A stretch of 64,000 nucleotides of DNA, taken from contig JBOFDS010000012.1 of the NCBI GenBank assembly GCA_051647245.1, positions 124,001 to 188,000 on the forward strand, read 5' to 3'. Below the pieces are notes generated by a model. The model was not told the DNA's origin and did not search any database. It saw only the letters and a list, made by a program, of their open reading frames with translations. The position numbers and the translations under genes were made by a program. The stretch is from Brevinema_A sp051647245 (GTDB taxonomy: Bacteria > Spirochaetota > Brevinematia > Brevinematales > Brevinemataceae). Positions 51,260 to 59,272 of this stretch are shown piece by piece. The stretch's first letter is position 1. The number at the start of each line of letters is the position of its first letter.

Positions 51260-52240
51260 TTAGAATTGATATTTTTGTTTTAAGCCGTTGAGGACTTCCC
51301 TTGCTCCGTTAAAGGCAAGCATTAAAGAGCCACCTTTACGACCTTGAGAAAGATCCCCAATCATAAACATCTTATCAATAGAAGTTTCTTTATGATCGCG
51401 AAGAATGACATTTGTATCATCGTAATCAATACCACAACTATTCATGAAGGCTGTAGGAGACGCACCACCAAGGGAGTACACAATCCTATCAAATTTATCA
51501 AACGGTACTGTATCTTCTTGGAAAGAGACTTTGATCTTTTCGCCATCAGCTTCAATAGATTGGATATTTGTTGGCATAGAAAGGATAACTTTTTTTGCGT
51601 CAACAAGAGCGTTTAAGCGATCTTTATTGAGTTGATTCATACGGAAGAAATTATCTTGACGGTAGGATAAAAGAACGTGATTGCCCATTTCTGCAAGAGT
51701 TTGAACGTATTCAGATGCAGAGTCTCCACCACCAACAACCAAAATATCTAATCCTGTAGCATTGTCTTTTTGAAGTTTCATAATATCAAAAGAAATCTTC
51801 GCCATCAATGGAGCTGGTAATGGATAATCTGGTCTACGAGGTTTGGAAAACACACCACTAGACAACACAACGTACTCAGCTTGATGTTCTCCATTAGAAG
51901 TATGAATATGGAAGATCTCACTATCTTTAACGATTTTTTGAACTTCTGTGTTATATTGGATCTGGAGATTGTATTTGGAGATAGTGTCTTCGATCATCGT
52001 AAAATAAGCATCAACACCAATCAATCCTGAAAATCCTAAAACTCCCATTTGCTCCGTTTCAATATTTTTATATACGGAATTAATATCTTTTCCAGCAGGA
52101 TAGAATTGTCTCACAGACGCATTGTGTTTGTCTGATTTTTCACAGATTAAAATTTGATCAGCTGGAATACCTGATTCCACAAGCTCAGCACCCATCGCAA
52201 TACCTGCTGGGCCAGCACCGATCACGGCTACCTTAAACAT
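51260..52240 (-). CDS. FAD-dependent NAD(P)H oxidoreductase, thioredoxin-reductase fold without CxxC
   Basis: 326-residue two-dinucleotide-binding flavoprotein. FAD motif VIGAGPAGIAMG at 5-16, NAD(P) motif VVGGGDSASEYV near 167-178, and the FAD-closing MFMIGDLSQGRKGG near 292. There is no CxxC redox pair, so it is not a thioredoxin reductase. Candidates are the TrxR-like ferredoxin-NADP reductases or the YpdA-type disulfide reductases; RQFYPAGKDINSVYKNI near 45 is not a form I can place. GGAGG before the ATG; divergent from fabZ. Confidence 0.75.
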   Translation of the reverse strand: MFKVAVIGAGPAGIAMGAELVESGIPADQILICEKSDKHNASVRQFYPAGKDINSVYKNIETEQMGVLGFSGLIGVDAYFTMIEDTISKYNLQIQYNTEVQKIVKDSEIFHIHTSNGEHQAEYVVLSSGVFSKPRRPDYPLPAPLMAKISFDIMKLQKDNATGLDILVVGGGDSASEYVQTLAEMGNHVLLSYRQDNFFRMNQLNKDRLNALVDAKKVILSMPTNIQSIEADGEKIKVSFQEDTVPFDKFDRIVYSLGGASPTAFMNSCGIDYDDTNVILRDHKETSIDKMFMIGDLSQGRKGGSLMLAFNGAREVLNGLKQKYQF

Positions 52241-52268
52241 GCAGACCTCCTTTGTATGTCTCTATCAT

Positions 52269-52297
52269 ATTATAACAAAGTTATTTACTTATTTCAA
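52269..52297 (-). promoter_or_regulatory. Promoter of the flavoprotein gene
   Basis: Minus strand TTGAAA (52297-52292), 17 bases, TATAAT (52274-52269). Confidence 0.7.
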
Positions 52298-52313
52298 GTA
52301 CTAAGATGTTTTG

Positions 52314-52342
52314 TTGACAAAGAATAGCTAATACGCTATAAT
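52314..52342 (+). promoter_or_regulatory. Promoter of fabZ
   Basis: TTGACA, 17 bases, TATAAT. Transcription would begin at about 52349, leaving a very short leader and excluding the ATG at 52349 as start. Confidence 0.75.
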
Positions 52343-52366
52343 CTAGGAATGATACAGGAGAAAGAT

Positions 52367-52870
52367 ATGAAAACTTTTTTTGATGTGAAAGATATTATGA
52401 ATATCATCCCTCACAGATTCCCTATGTTATTGGTGGATCGTGTGTTAGAAGTAAATGAAGAAGATGGAATCGGTTTCAAAAACGTCACCATCAACGAAGA
52501 TTTTTTCAACGGACATTTTCCAGGAGCTCCTGTGATGCCTGGCGTACTTCAAGTTGAAGGATTGGCACAATGTGCTGGTTTTATCGCCTTAACACAGCTC
52601 AAAAATCGCTACCCAAAACTCGATACAGAAGGAATTTTGATGTTCTTCATGAATATCGATGGCGTAAAATTCAGAAAGCCTGTCGTTCCAGGAGATAGAC
52701 TCGAGTACCGCATCACTGTTACAAAAAGACGTGAGTCCGTTTCCGAGGATCAAACAACATTCACTCGCGTGATCAACAGCTTTGAAGCAAAAGCTTACGT
52801 AGACAACGAACTCGTCTGCGAATGTACCATGAGTGCAATGATGACCCCAAAAGAAGGAAGTATTGCTTAA
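52367..52870 (+). CDS. fabZ: 3-hydroxyacyl-ACP dehydratase FabZ
   Basis: Dehydrates 3-hydroxyacyl-ACP in type II fatty-acid synthesis. Hot-dog fold with IIPHRFPMLLVDRV at 13-26 and the catalytic pair His50 (NGHFPGAPVMPGV) and Glu64 (QVEGLAQ). 167 residues, slightly longer than E. coli FabZ. AGGAG lies six bases before ATG 52367. Convergent with fabD; no other fab genes are nearby. Confidence 0.93.
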   Translation: MKTFFDVKDIMNIIPHRFPMLLVDRVLEVNEEDGIGFKNVTINEDFFNGHFPGAPVMPGVLQVEGLAQCAGFIALTQLKNRYPKLDTEGILMFFMNIDGVKFRKPVVPGDRLEYRITVTKRRESVSEDQTTFTRVINSFEAKAYVDNELVCECTMSAMMTPKEGSIA

Positions 52871-52872
52871 TC

Positions 52873-52901
52873 AAAAAACACCCTACTATAGGGTGTTTTT
52901 T
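52873..52901. terminator. Bidirectional terminator
   Basis: AAAAAACACCCTA and TAGGGTGTTTTTT between the convergent fabZ and fabD genes. Confidence 0.85.
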
Positions 52902-52906
52902 ATATA

Positions 52907-53800
52907 TTATGATAAGTATGTATCAATCTTTTCAAATTCAAATTCTTTCTCAATCTTACGAACCATACCTGAAATCACAGCACCAGAACTCACTTCAATT
53001 CCTTTTTTGAACCCTTGAGAAACAAGATTTTGAACAGATTTGACCCATTGAACTGGGCTTTTCATCTGACGTGGGAGAAGATCTTTCACTTGATCTTTGG
53101 TGTAGGATTCAGCGGTTACGTTGGAGATAATACGACAAATAGGATCTTTGAATTCAATTTGTGCAACGACGTTAGCAAATTCTTCTGCAGCTTGTTCCAT
53201 CAACTTAGAATGAAAAGCTCCACTCACAGCAAGAGGAAGAGCACGTTTGGCACCCGCTGCCAACGCCAATTCCGACGCTTTTGCAACACCTTCTTTGAGA
53301 CCAGAAATCACGACTTGACCAGGAGTGTTGAAATTCACAGGTTCTACATAGAACTCTTTAGAGGCTTCTTCACAGACCTTGATTACAGCATCATCATCGA
53401 GTCCCAAAATCGCAGCCATGCCACCCTTTCCATCAGGATCAGATGCCGCCATAAGCTCTCCTCTTTTTTGAACCAATTTTAAGGCAGATGGAAAATCAAG
53501 CATTTCCGCAGCTAACAAAGCAGAAAATTCGCCCATAGAATGCCCAGCTACAGCAGTAGGGACAATATTTTGTTCTTTTAAGAGGGTTGTTAAGATGTGC
53601 TGATAAACTAAAATTGCTGGTTGAGCAAATTTGGTATTAGTGAGCTGATCTTCAGGACCGTTAAATGATAATAATTGAATATCAAAACCAAGAATTTCGT
53701 TTGCTTGAGCGTAAATCTCTTTTGCAATGGCGTGTTTGTCAAATAATTCTTGACCCATACCTACAGCTTGAGAGCCTTGCCCTGGGAAAAAAAATACCAT
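52907..53800 (-). CDS. fabD: Malonyl-CoA:ACP transacylase
   Basis: Loads malonyl groups onto acyl carrier protein. FFPGQGSQAVGMG at 4-16, the nucleophile Ser88 in GHSMGEFSAL, Arg113 in QKRGELM, and His197 in SGAFHSKLM. 297 residues, normal. AAAGGAG before the ATG. Its promoter is not clear to me in the AT-rich gap 53801-53880 (a TTGCAA lies there with no good -10 at the right distance). Confidence 0.94.
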   Translation of the reverse strand: MVFFFPGQGSQAVGMGQELFDKHAIAKEIYAQANEILGFDIQLLSFNGPEDQLTNTKFAQPAILVYQHILTTLLKEQNIVPTAVAGHSMGEFSALLAAEMLDFPSALKLVQKRGELMAASDPDGKGGMAAILGLDDDAVIKVCEEASKEFYVEPVNFNTPGQVVISGLKEGVAKASELALAAGAKRALPLAVSGAFHSKLMEQAAEEFANVVAQIEFKDPICRIISNVTAESYTKDQVKDLLPRQMKSPVQWVKSVQNLVSQGFKKGIEVSSGAVISGMVRKIEKEFEFEKIDTYLS

Positions 53801-53882
53801 TATAATCTCCTTTATGTAGCAATGACATGCATTTATAATATGTATATTGTGATATATATTAGGATTTTTTGCAAGTTTTCAT

Positions 53883-53914
53883 AAAAAAGGATAGCATAAC
53901 GCTATCCTTTTTAT
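53883..53914 (-). terminator. Terminator of the ankyrin pair
   Basis: AAAAAAGGATAGC, ATAAC, GCTATCCTTTTT. It ends the minus-strand ankyrin genes. Confidence 0.8.
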
Positions 53915-53923
53915 ATTATCATA

Positions 53924-54904
53924 TTATTCATAAATCGCTTCAGAGACTTCAATTTCTGTGAAAGAAAGTTCCTCTCCAAGCTCTTCTAAAGCTTTTTCGC
54001 GATCATCTGCTTGTGGTTCCATATCAAGAGGAGTTTCAGCGAGCACATCCAAAGGAACCGCAGGAGCTTCAGGATCAGAGAAATAAACATCACCAGCTTC
54101 GTTGACTGTGGTTTTGGATTCGTTGTTAGCCTGCTTAATGAAAGTATCAGCAAGATCTTCAATTGCTTCATCAGTTGCCTGTTGTGCGGCAATCACCGTA
54201 TTTTGAACATCGATATTTCCACGTTGTGCCTCAAGTAATTGCTCGGCAGCTTCTCTTGCTTGCTTTTCTGTTTCATAATTAGAAAGTGCCATATGCTTAT
54301 CGGCGATAGCTTGAGTAAGCTTTTCCTGAGTAACTTGATCAAGTTGGAGCTGTTTTTCTTTGAGGAGGTTTGCTTCTTTTGTCCACTTTTGAGCTTCTTC
54401 TTTCCAGAAAGCAGCTTCTTTGGTCCATTCTTCCGCTTTTTCTCGAAGACGTTCTGCCTCGGCACGAGCTTTCGCTGCATTAGCAAGATCAGTATTAACT
54501 CTTTCTTGTTCGGCTTGAGCTTTGAGCTGTTCTACTCGAGTAGAGCGCATCTTCACAAACAAATAATCCACAATTTTTTGTTCGCCTGTTTGTGCTGCAA
54601 GAGACATAGGTGTAAGCTTATTTTGGTTGACCAAATAAAGATCAGCACCTCGATTCACCAAAAACTCAACACTTTCAAATTTCCCAGATGCTACAGCATA
54701 ATGCAAAGGAGTAAAACCTGATGCATCCTGCGTATTAATATCATAGCCTTTATCTACAAGAACCTTGAGCATCTCTGTGTACCCTTGAGCAGCTGCCCAA
54801 TGTACAGGAGAATAGTTGGAAGAGGTTGTTTGTCTTGATTGTGCCTGAATAGAAAATGGTATCATGCTTACAAAAAATATAATAGAAAATATTTTGAATT
54901 TCAC
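53924..54904 (-). CDS. Exported ankyrin-repeat protein with coiled coil and acidic tail
   Basis: 326 residues: signal peptide to about IQAQ (22), three to four ankyrin repeats at about 30-115 (SPVHWAAAQGYTEMLKVLVD, TPLHYAVASGKFESVEFLVN), a long helical charged region about 120-245 with repeated EEWTKEAAFWKEEAQKWTKEA-like heptads, and an acidic C-terminus. It probably acts in the periplasm as a binding or spacer protein; partner unknown. The start is GTG at 54904 with AGAGG upstream. It follows the other ankyrin gene by 37 bases, so the two are one unit. Confidence 0.78.
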   Translation of the reverse strand: MKFKIFSIIFFVSMIPFSIQAQSRQTTSSNYSPVHWAAAQGYTEMLKVLVDKGYDINTQDASGFTPLHYAVASGKFESVEFLVNRGADLYLVNQNKLTPMSLAAQTGEQKIVDYLFVKMRSTRVEQLKAQAEQERVNTDLANAAKARAEAERLREKAEEWTKEAAFWKEEAQKWTKEANLLKEKQLQLDQVTQEKLTQAIADKHMALSNYETEKQAREAAEQLLEAQRGNIDVQNTVIAAQQATDEAIEDLADTFIKQANNESKTTVNEAGDVYFSDPEAPAVPLDVLAETPLDMEPQADDREKALEELGEELSFTEIEVSEAIYE

Positions 54905-54941
54905 GTCTTAGAACCTCTCAATGTTTATTATTACAATAAAT

Positions 54942-55598
54942 TTAACCTTGCATTTGTTTGTAGGAAGTCAGATCTGGCAATAAATCTGTTACAGGAGCGA
55001 CAGATGATCGGCGCTTTCTTCTCAAATGATCAGGAATAGGAATCCCAATCTCAGAAAGATATTTGATCAATTCATAGTGGCCATTTTGTGCAACATAATC
55101 CAAAGGATATAAACCTCTTTTATTACGCACATTCATATCAGCCCCAAAGGTCAATAAAAAGTCTACAATCTCTCTACGACCACCTGCTCCAGCGTAGTGC
55201 ATAACACTGTTACCACTCTCGTCAACATCATTCAAATCTGCTCCGAAAGTCCCGAGCAATACAATTAATTCATAGTTATTATTTTGTGCTGCAAGGAGAA
55301 TTGCCGAATGCCCCTGAGGTGCCTTCACAAAAATATCAGCCCCACTCTCTATAAGGTACCGAGCCATCACTGTATGATTTTGGTAGATAGCCCACATCAA
55401 GGGAGTAAAGCCATTTTGATCAATCATATTCATATCTTTTTCAGATTGCAAAACAAATTTCAAATATTCTAAATCACCACTATATGCTGCTGAAAAGATC
55501 TTGTATTCTGGAGGAGTATTTTGAGCATGAGAAAAGCTAACGCTTATAAAAAGAAACAAAAAGGAAGCAAATATTTTGATCAAACTAGGTTTCAACAT
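54942..55598 (-). CDS. Exported ankyrin-repeat protein
   Basis: 218 residues with a signal peptide ending near SHAQ (26) and about five ankyrin repeats covering residues 35-185 (TPLMWAIYQNHTVMARYLIE, SAILLAAQNNNYELIVLLGT, VMHYAGAGGRREIVDFLLT, YPLDYVAQNGHYELIKYLS). The C-terminal 30 residues are basic (LRRKRRSS). A protein-binding role outside the cytoplasm is likely; no partner is evident. AGGAG before the ATG and a clear promoter. First of two ankyrin genes. Confidence 0.82.
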   Translation of the reverse strand: MLKPSLIKIFASFLFLFISVSFSHAQNTPPEYKIFSAAYSGDLEYLKFVLQSEKDMNMIDQNGFTPLMWAIYQNHTVMARYLIESGADIFVKAPQGHSAILLAAQNNNYELIVLLGTFGADLNDVDESGNSVMHYAGAGGRREIVDFLLTFGADMNVRNKRGLYPLDYVAQNGHYELIKYLSEIGIPIPDHLRRKRRSSVAPVTDLLPDLTSYKQMQG

Positions 55599-55668
55599 AG
55601 CATACTCCTATGAATGGCAATAATTATATATTTTATCGGCATTGCATCATCAGAACTATATTATAAAC

Positions 55669-55697
55669 AGTATATTATATGAAAAAATGATTGTCAA
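55669..55697 (-). promoter_or_regulatory. Promoter of the ankyrin pair
   Basis: Minus strand TTGACA (55697-55692), 17 bases, TATACT (55674-55669). Confidence 0.7.
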
Positions 55698-55771
55698 GTA
55701 CCTAAATTTATGAAATAATAAGAGCTAGTAGTTTTGCCTTGAGAAGAAATAAAAAAAAGTTTGAAAAACTA

Positions 55772-55800
55772 TTCACAAAACCTTTTTTTTATGTTATGAT
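55772..55800 (+). promoter_or_regulatory. Promoter of the helicase gene
   Basis: TTCACA, 17 bases, TATGAT. The transcript would start near 55807, leaving a leader of about 160 bases. Confidence 0.5.
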
Positions 55801-55850
55801 ATGGAGGTATTTTTCAAAAATACTGCTAATTATTAAAGAGCATTGACTCT

Positions 55851-55934
55851 ATGCGGCGAAATTTAAAGATCTATTTTTATAGACAATCTATTAATCTCGG
55901 AAAAATTATTTTGGACAAATTTCATTTACCATAG
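55851..55934 (+). CDS. Possible small ORF in the helicase leader
   Basis: ATG to TAG, 27 codons, reading MRRNLKIYFYRQSI and onward; basic. There is no good ribosome site (only AGAG about 11 bases before). It may be a leader peptide or chance; listed because it fills the middle of an unusually long leader. Confidence 0.2.
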   Translation: MRRNLKIYFYRQSINLGKIILDKFHLP

Positions 55935-55967
55935 AAACGATGCCAACCATTACGGAAGGAGTTTCAT

Positions 55968-57581
55968 TTGAGCACGACATTCGACCTCGAAAGAACATTT
56001 GCAGATCTTAATCTGCCTGAAGATATCTTCAATGCACTTGAAGATCTTGGGTATAAAAACCCTACCATGATCCAATCCCAAAGTCTTCCCGTCATTTTAG
56101 ACGGAAACGACATTGTGGGGCAGGCACACACAGGATCAGGTAAAACTATTGCCTTTGGTATCCCAGCTTTGATGAGCTTGGATATGGACAACCCAAACAC
56201 CCAGATTCTCATCATGTGTCCTACACGTGAATTAGCTAACCAAGTAGCTGATGAGATCGGGAAAATTGCAACCCACCGCAGAAAATTGAAGATTGTTCCT
56301 GTTTATGGTGGTACATCTATTGATCGTCAGATTAAGTCCCTCAAAAGAGGAGCGCATATCGTTGTAGGAACACCAGGACGTATTATTGATCATTTGGATA
56401 GAGGTACCTTACACCTTGATGATATCAAAATGGTGATCCTTGATGAAGCTGATCGTATGCTTGATATGGGATTTGTGGATGATATGAAAAGAATTCTTTC
56501 CTCAGCTCCTGAAGAAAGACAAACAATCATGTTCTCTGCAACAATGCCAAAACCTATTGCAGAAATTGCAAAACGTTTTCAGAAAAATCCTGTTAATGTA
56601 AGAGTGGCTAACGCTCATTTAACAGCACCAAGAGTGGAACAATTCTCTTTAGATATTTCTGAACATCAAAAACTCGAAGCAACACTTCGTATTATCAAAA
56701 TCGAAAACCCACGTTTGACTCTTGTATTTTGTAACACAAAACGTAAGACTGACGAGGTAGTTTCTGAGCTTCAAGCACACGGTATCTTTGCTGATGGGCT
56801 TCACGGTGATATGAAACAAGCACAAAGAGATTCTGTACTCCAAAAGTTCCGTCAAGGAACTATTGAAGTTCTTGTGGCGACAGACGTTGCTGCTAGAGGA
56901 CTTGACGTGGATGATGTTGATCTTGTTATCAACTATGACTTCCCACAAGACCCTGAGCAATATGTTCACCGTATTGGTAGAACAGGACGTGCAGGACGTG
57001 AAGGTAAAAGTTATGCTTATATCGGACGTCGTGACCGTTTCCAATTGAAAATTGTTCAACGTTTGACCAAAACAGAACCAAAAATTATGCGTATGCCATC
57101 TCCTAAAGATGTGGAACATATCCAACACCAACGCATGATAGAAAAATTAGCCAATATCGCAAAATCTGAAGGCATTGAAACTTTCAAACATAAAGTTCAA
57201 AGCTGGGCAACTGCTGCTGACCTCGACTTGATCGAGATCTCTGCAAGTCTTCTCAAAATGTTCACAGAAGAGCGTAGTGGAACTTCTGAAAAGAAGAAAA
57301 AACAACTTTCCAGTCAGTTTAACGACACTGGTGCTGAAGCAGGAATGGTTCGTTTCTTTATTAACGTAGGACGCGTCAACCGTACTTCCCCTAAAGATAT
57401 CATTCAAGCCCTCGTGCGTGAATGTAACATCGAAGGTCAGCATGTTGGTAAGATCAACATTTTCGACAAGTTTACTTTCTTTGAAGTAGCTGAAGAAAAA
57501 GCTGATATTGTTTATAGCAATATGCAAAAAGCTAGAGTTTCTGGCATTTCTGCAAATATTGAACCTGCAAACAAAAAATAA
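55968..57581 (+). CDS. deaD: DEAD-box RNA helicase with DbpA-type RNA-binding domain
   Basis: ATP-dependent RNA unwinding, probably in ribosome assembly or cold adaptation. 537 residues. Q motif near 30-38, Walker A AHTGSGKT at 53-60, PTRELA at 85-90, DEAD at 159-162, SAT near 184, ARGLDVDDVD near 305 and HRIGRTGR near 325. The C-terminal domain (about 455-530: MVRFFINVGRVNRTSPKDI) is the DbpA/CsdA RNA-binding fold. Start is TTG 55968 with AAGGAG six bases before; no ATG fits. The long leader recalls cold-shock genes. CsdA/DeaD versus DbpA cannot be settled by eye. Confidence 0.93.
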   Translation: MSTTFDLERTFADLNLPEDIFNALEDLGYKNPTMIQSQSLPVILDGNDIVGQAHTGSGKTIAFGIPALMSLDMDNPNTQILIMCPTRELANQVADEIGKIATHRRKLKIVPVYGGTSIDRQIKSLKRGAHIVVGTPGRIIDHLDRGTLHLDDIKMVILDEADRMLDMGFVDDMKRILSSAPEERQTIMFSATMPKPIAEIAKRFQKNPVNVRVANAHLTAPRVEQFSLDISEHQKLEATLRIIKIENPRLTLVFCNTKRKTDEVVSELQAHGIFADGLHGDMKQAQRDSVLQKFRQGTIEVLVATDVAARGLDVDDVDLVINYDFPQDPEQYVHRIGRTGRAGREGKSYAYIGRRDRFQLKIVQRLTKTEPKIMRMPSPKDVEHIQHQRMIEKLANIAKSEGIETFKHKVQSWATAADLDLIEISASLLKMFTEERSGTSEKKKKQLSSQFNDTGAEAGMVRFFINVGRVNRTSPKDIIQALVRECNIEGQHVGKINIFDKFTFFEVAEEKADIVYSNMQKARVSGISANIEPANKK

Positions 57582-57588
57582 ATAAATC

Positions 57589-57623
57589 AAAACCCCTAAG
57601 TAATACTTAGGGGTTTTATTTTG
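57589..57623 (+). terminator. Terminator after the helicase gene
   Basis: AAAACCCCTAAG, TAATA, CTTAGGGGTTTT, then ATTTTG. Confidence 0.85.
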
Positions 57624-57692
57624 TAAAGTCTCATTAATTTTGTGAAAAATCCGATAATTATTTTAGAGTATTCATATTTGAGGAAGAGTATC

Positions 57693-58238
57693 ATGGGAAA
57701 AGTTATCAGAGTCAACTCCACAGAACAAAGCACTTCAAATCTTCATCAGGCAATTGCGCCTGTTCCTTTAGCACAGTTTGATCAGGTGTTACTTCATGCG
57801 GAAGAGCTCTTAAAAAATGGTGATTACACAAACGCTTTGAAGGAATTACTTAGCTTAGAAGTTACAAAATTTGATAATATAAGAGTTCATGAGTTGCTTG
57901 CTGACTTATATCTCAAAATCAATAAATTAGATCTTGCAAAAGAACAGTGTCAAATTTGCGCTCACTTGATTGGTTCTCAATACGAAACAAGTCCAGAACT
58001 CCATGAAATGCGTACTTTTGAAGATCTTGTCCATGAAGCAGGGGATATTGGCGAAGTTACAGAACAATATAAAACCTTGATGGCAAATTCCGTCAATCAC
58101 GAAAATTTTCATCAAGGTACTAAGGTTGCTTTTAATTTTGCGACTTTATTGATGGCACAAAATAAATATCCGGAAGCAGAACGCGTATTACGCGCTTATA
58201 AAGAATCTTACTTAAAATTTTTAAAATCTGAAGCTTAG
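57693..58238 (+). CDS. Small TPR-like cytoplasmic protein
   Basis: Function unknown. 181 residues, no signal peptide. Helical pairs read as two or three tetratricopeptide repeats: FDQVLLHAEELLKNGDYTNA near 29-48, VHELLADLYLKINKLDLAKEQ near 65-85, and FNFATLLMAQNKYPEAERVL near 147-166. Start ATG 57693 follows AGGAAGAG; the longer frame to 57642 has no ribosome site. Its stop overlaps the convergent murB stop by four bases, and there is no terminator between the two genes, so their transcripts must overlap. Confidence 0.7.
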   Translation: MGKVIRVNSTEQSTSNLHQAIAPVPLAQFDQVLLHAEELLKNGDYTNALKELLSLEVTKFDNIRVHELLADLYLKINKLDLAKEQCQICAHLIGSQYETSPELHEMRTFEDLVHEAGDIGEVTEQYKTLMANSVNHENFHQGTKVAFNFATLLMAQNKYPEAERVLRAYKESYLKFLKSEA

Positions 58239-59170
58239 AATTCTTTAAAAGAAGCGTCTTTTTGCAAAAATTTAACTTCTGGTTCGAGCATAACTCCAAA
58301 TTGACTTTTCACCACTGCTCTTACATGTTCAATCAAATCTAAAATATTTTGAGCAGAAGCACCACCTGCATTGACAACAAATCCAGCATGTTTAGACGAA
58401 ATGGCAGCTCCACCTAATTGAAAACCTTTCAAACCCGCATCTGTGATTAATTTCCCTGCAAAATAGCCTTCAGGTCTTTTAAAGGTGCTCCCTGCACTTG
58501 GCATTTCTAGGGGTTGTTTATCTTCTCTTTTTTGGGTCAAATCATCTATCATTTCAGCGATCTCTTTGGGGTCGCTTTTTTGTAATTTGATTGTTGTTTC
58601 TAGAATCACCATATCGCTGTTTGAGAAAACACTTTTTCTGTACTCAAATGCTTGATCTTCATTACTAAAAGTTACCACACCTTTTTTTGGAATAAAGGCC
58701 TTCGTAGAAACAACGACATCTTTCATCTCACCTGTATAAGCACCAGCATTCATATAAACAGCCCCACCGATACTTCCTGGAATCCCACACGCAAACTCAA
58801 AACCACTCAGTTCATTTGAAAGGGCAAAAGCACTTACATCTTTGAGGTCAGTACCTACTTCAACCGTAATCATCAACTCATCCTGAACAGACATCTTTGT
58901 TAAATATTTTGTGTGGATGAATAAAGCGTCTACCCCTTCGTCATTAACGATGAGATTTGAGCCACGGCCAATGATAAAATATTTTACACCCTGCTCAACA
59001 CAATAGTTTAATAAAGAAACCATTTCATCAAGATTAGCAGGAAAAGTCATCAACGCAGCTTTACCACCAACCTTCATATAAGTATAATCTGACAAATAAG
59101 CTTCTGTATCGAAAGACATATTTGGGAATGTTTTTTGCAAACCTGCTAAAATTGCTTTTTGATCGAACAT
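58235..59170 (-). CDS. murB: UDP-N-acetylenolpyruvoylglucosamine reductase
   Basis: NADPH/FAD reductase that completes UDP-MurNAc for peptidoglycan. 311 residues: YMKVGGKAALMTFPANLDE near 31-49, IIGRGSNLIVNDEG near 66-79, GIPGSIGGAVYMNAGAYTGE near 128-147, and the substrate/catalytic box PSAGSTFKRPEGYFAGKLI near 223-241 with the Ser proton donor, which marks the type II (short) class. The final Glu region LEPEVKFL is present. GGGGAG before the ATG; own promoter. Confidence 0.95.
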   Translation of the reverse strand: MFDQKAILAGLQKTFPNMSFDTEAYLSDYTYMKVGGKAALMTFPANLDEMVSLLNYCVEQGVKYFIIGRGSNLIVNDEGVDALFIHTKYLTKMSVQDELMITVEVGTDLKDVSAFALSNELSGFEFACGIPGSIGGAVYMNAGAYTGEMKDVVVSTKAFIPKKGVVTFSNEDQAFEYRKSVFSNSDMVILETTIKLQKSDPKEIAEMIDDLTQKREDKQPLEMPSAGSTFKRPEGYFAGKLITDAGLKGFQLGGAAISSKHAGFVVNAGGASAQNILDLIEHVRAVVKSQFGVMLEPEVKFLQKDASFKEF

Positions 59171-59196
59171 CAGGACTCCCCCTCAAAAATATACTT

Positions 59197-59225
59197 ATTA
59201 TAACGACAATTCTTCAAAATTTCAA
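59197..59225 (-). promoter_or_regulatory. Promoter of murB
   Basis: Minus strand TTGAAA (59225-59220), 17 bases, TATAAT (59202-59197). Confidence 0.7.
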
Positions 59226-59241
59226 ACATTCAACCCATAAG

Positions 59242-59270
59242 AAAAACACCCCTAAAGAGGGGTGTTTTTT
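59242..59270 (-). terminator. Terminator after ligA
   Basis: AAAAACACCCCT, AAAG, AGGGGTGTTTTTT. On the minus strand it lies just past the ligA stop. Confidence 0.85.
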
Positions 59271-59272
59271 GA

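Larger units (their letters stand above)
55599..55967. other. 369-base intergenic region with helicase leader
   Basis: It holds the ankyrin promoter (minus strand), the helicase promoter (plus strand) and a helicase 5' leader of about 160 bases with a possible 27-codon ORF. Nothing else recognised. Confidence 0.65.

Noticed and set aside
55657..55680. Repeated TATATTATA near the ankyrin promoter
   Set aside because: Short AT-only direct repeat explained by the promoter -10 and base composition.
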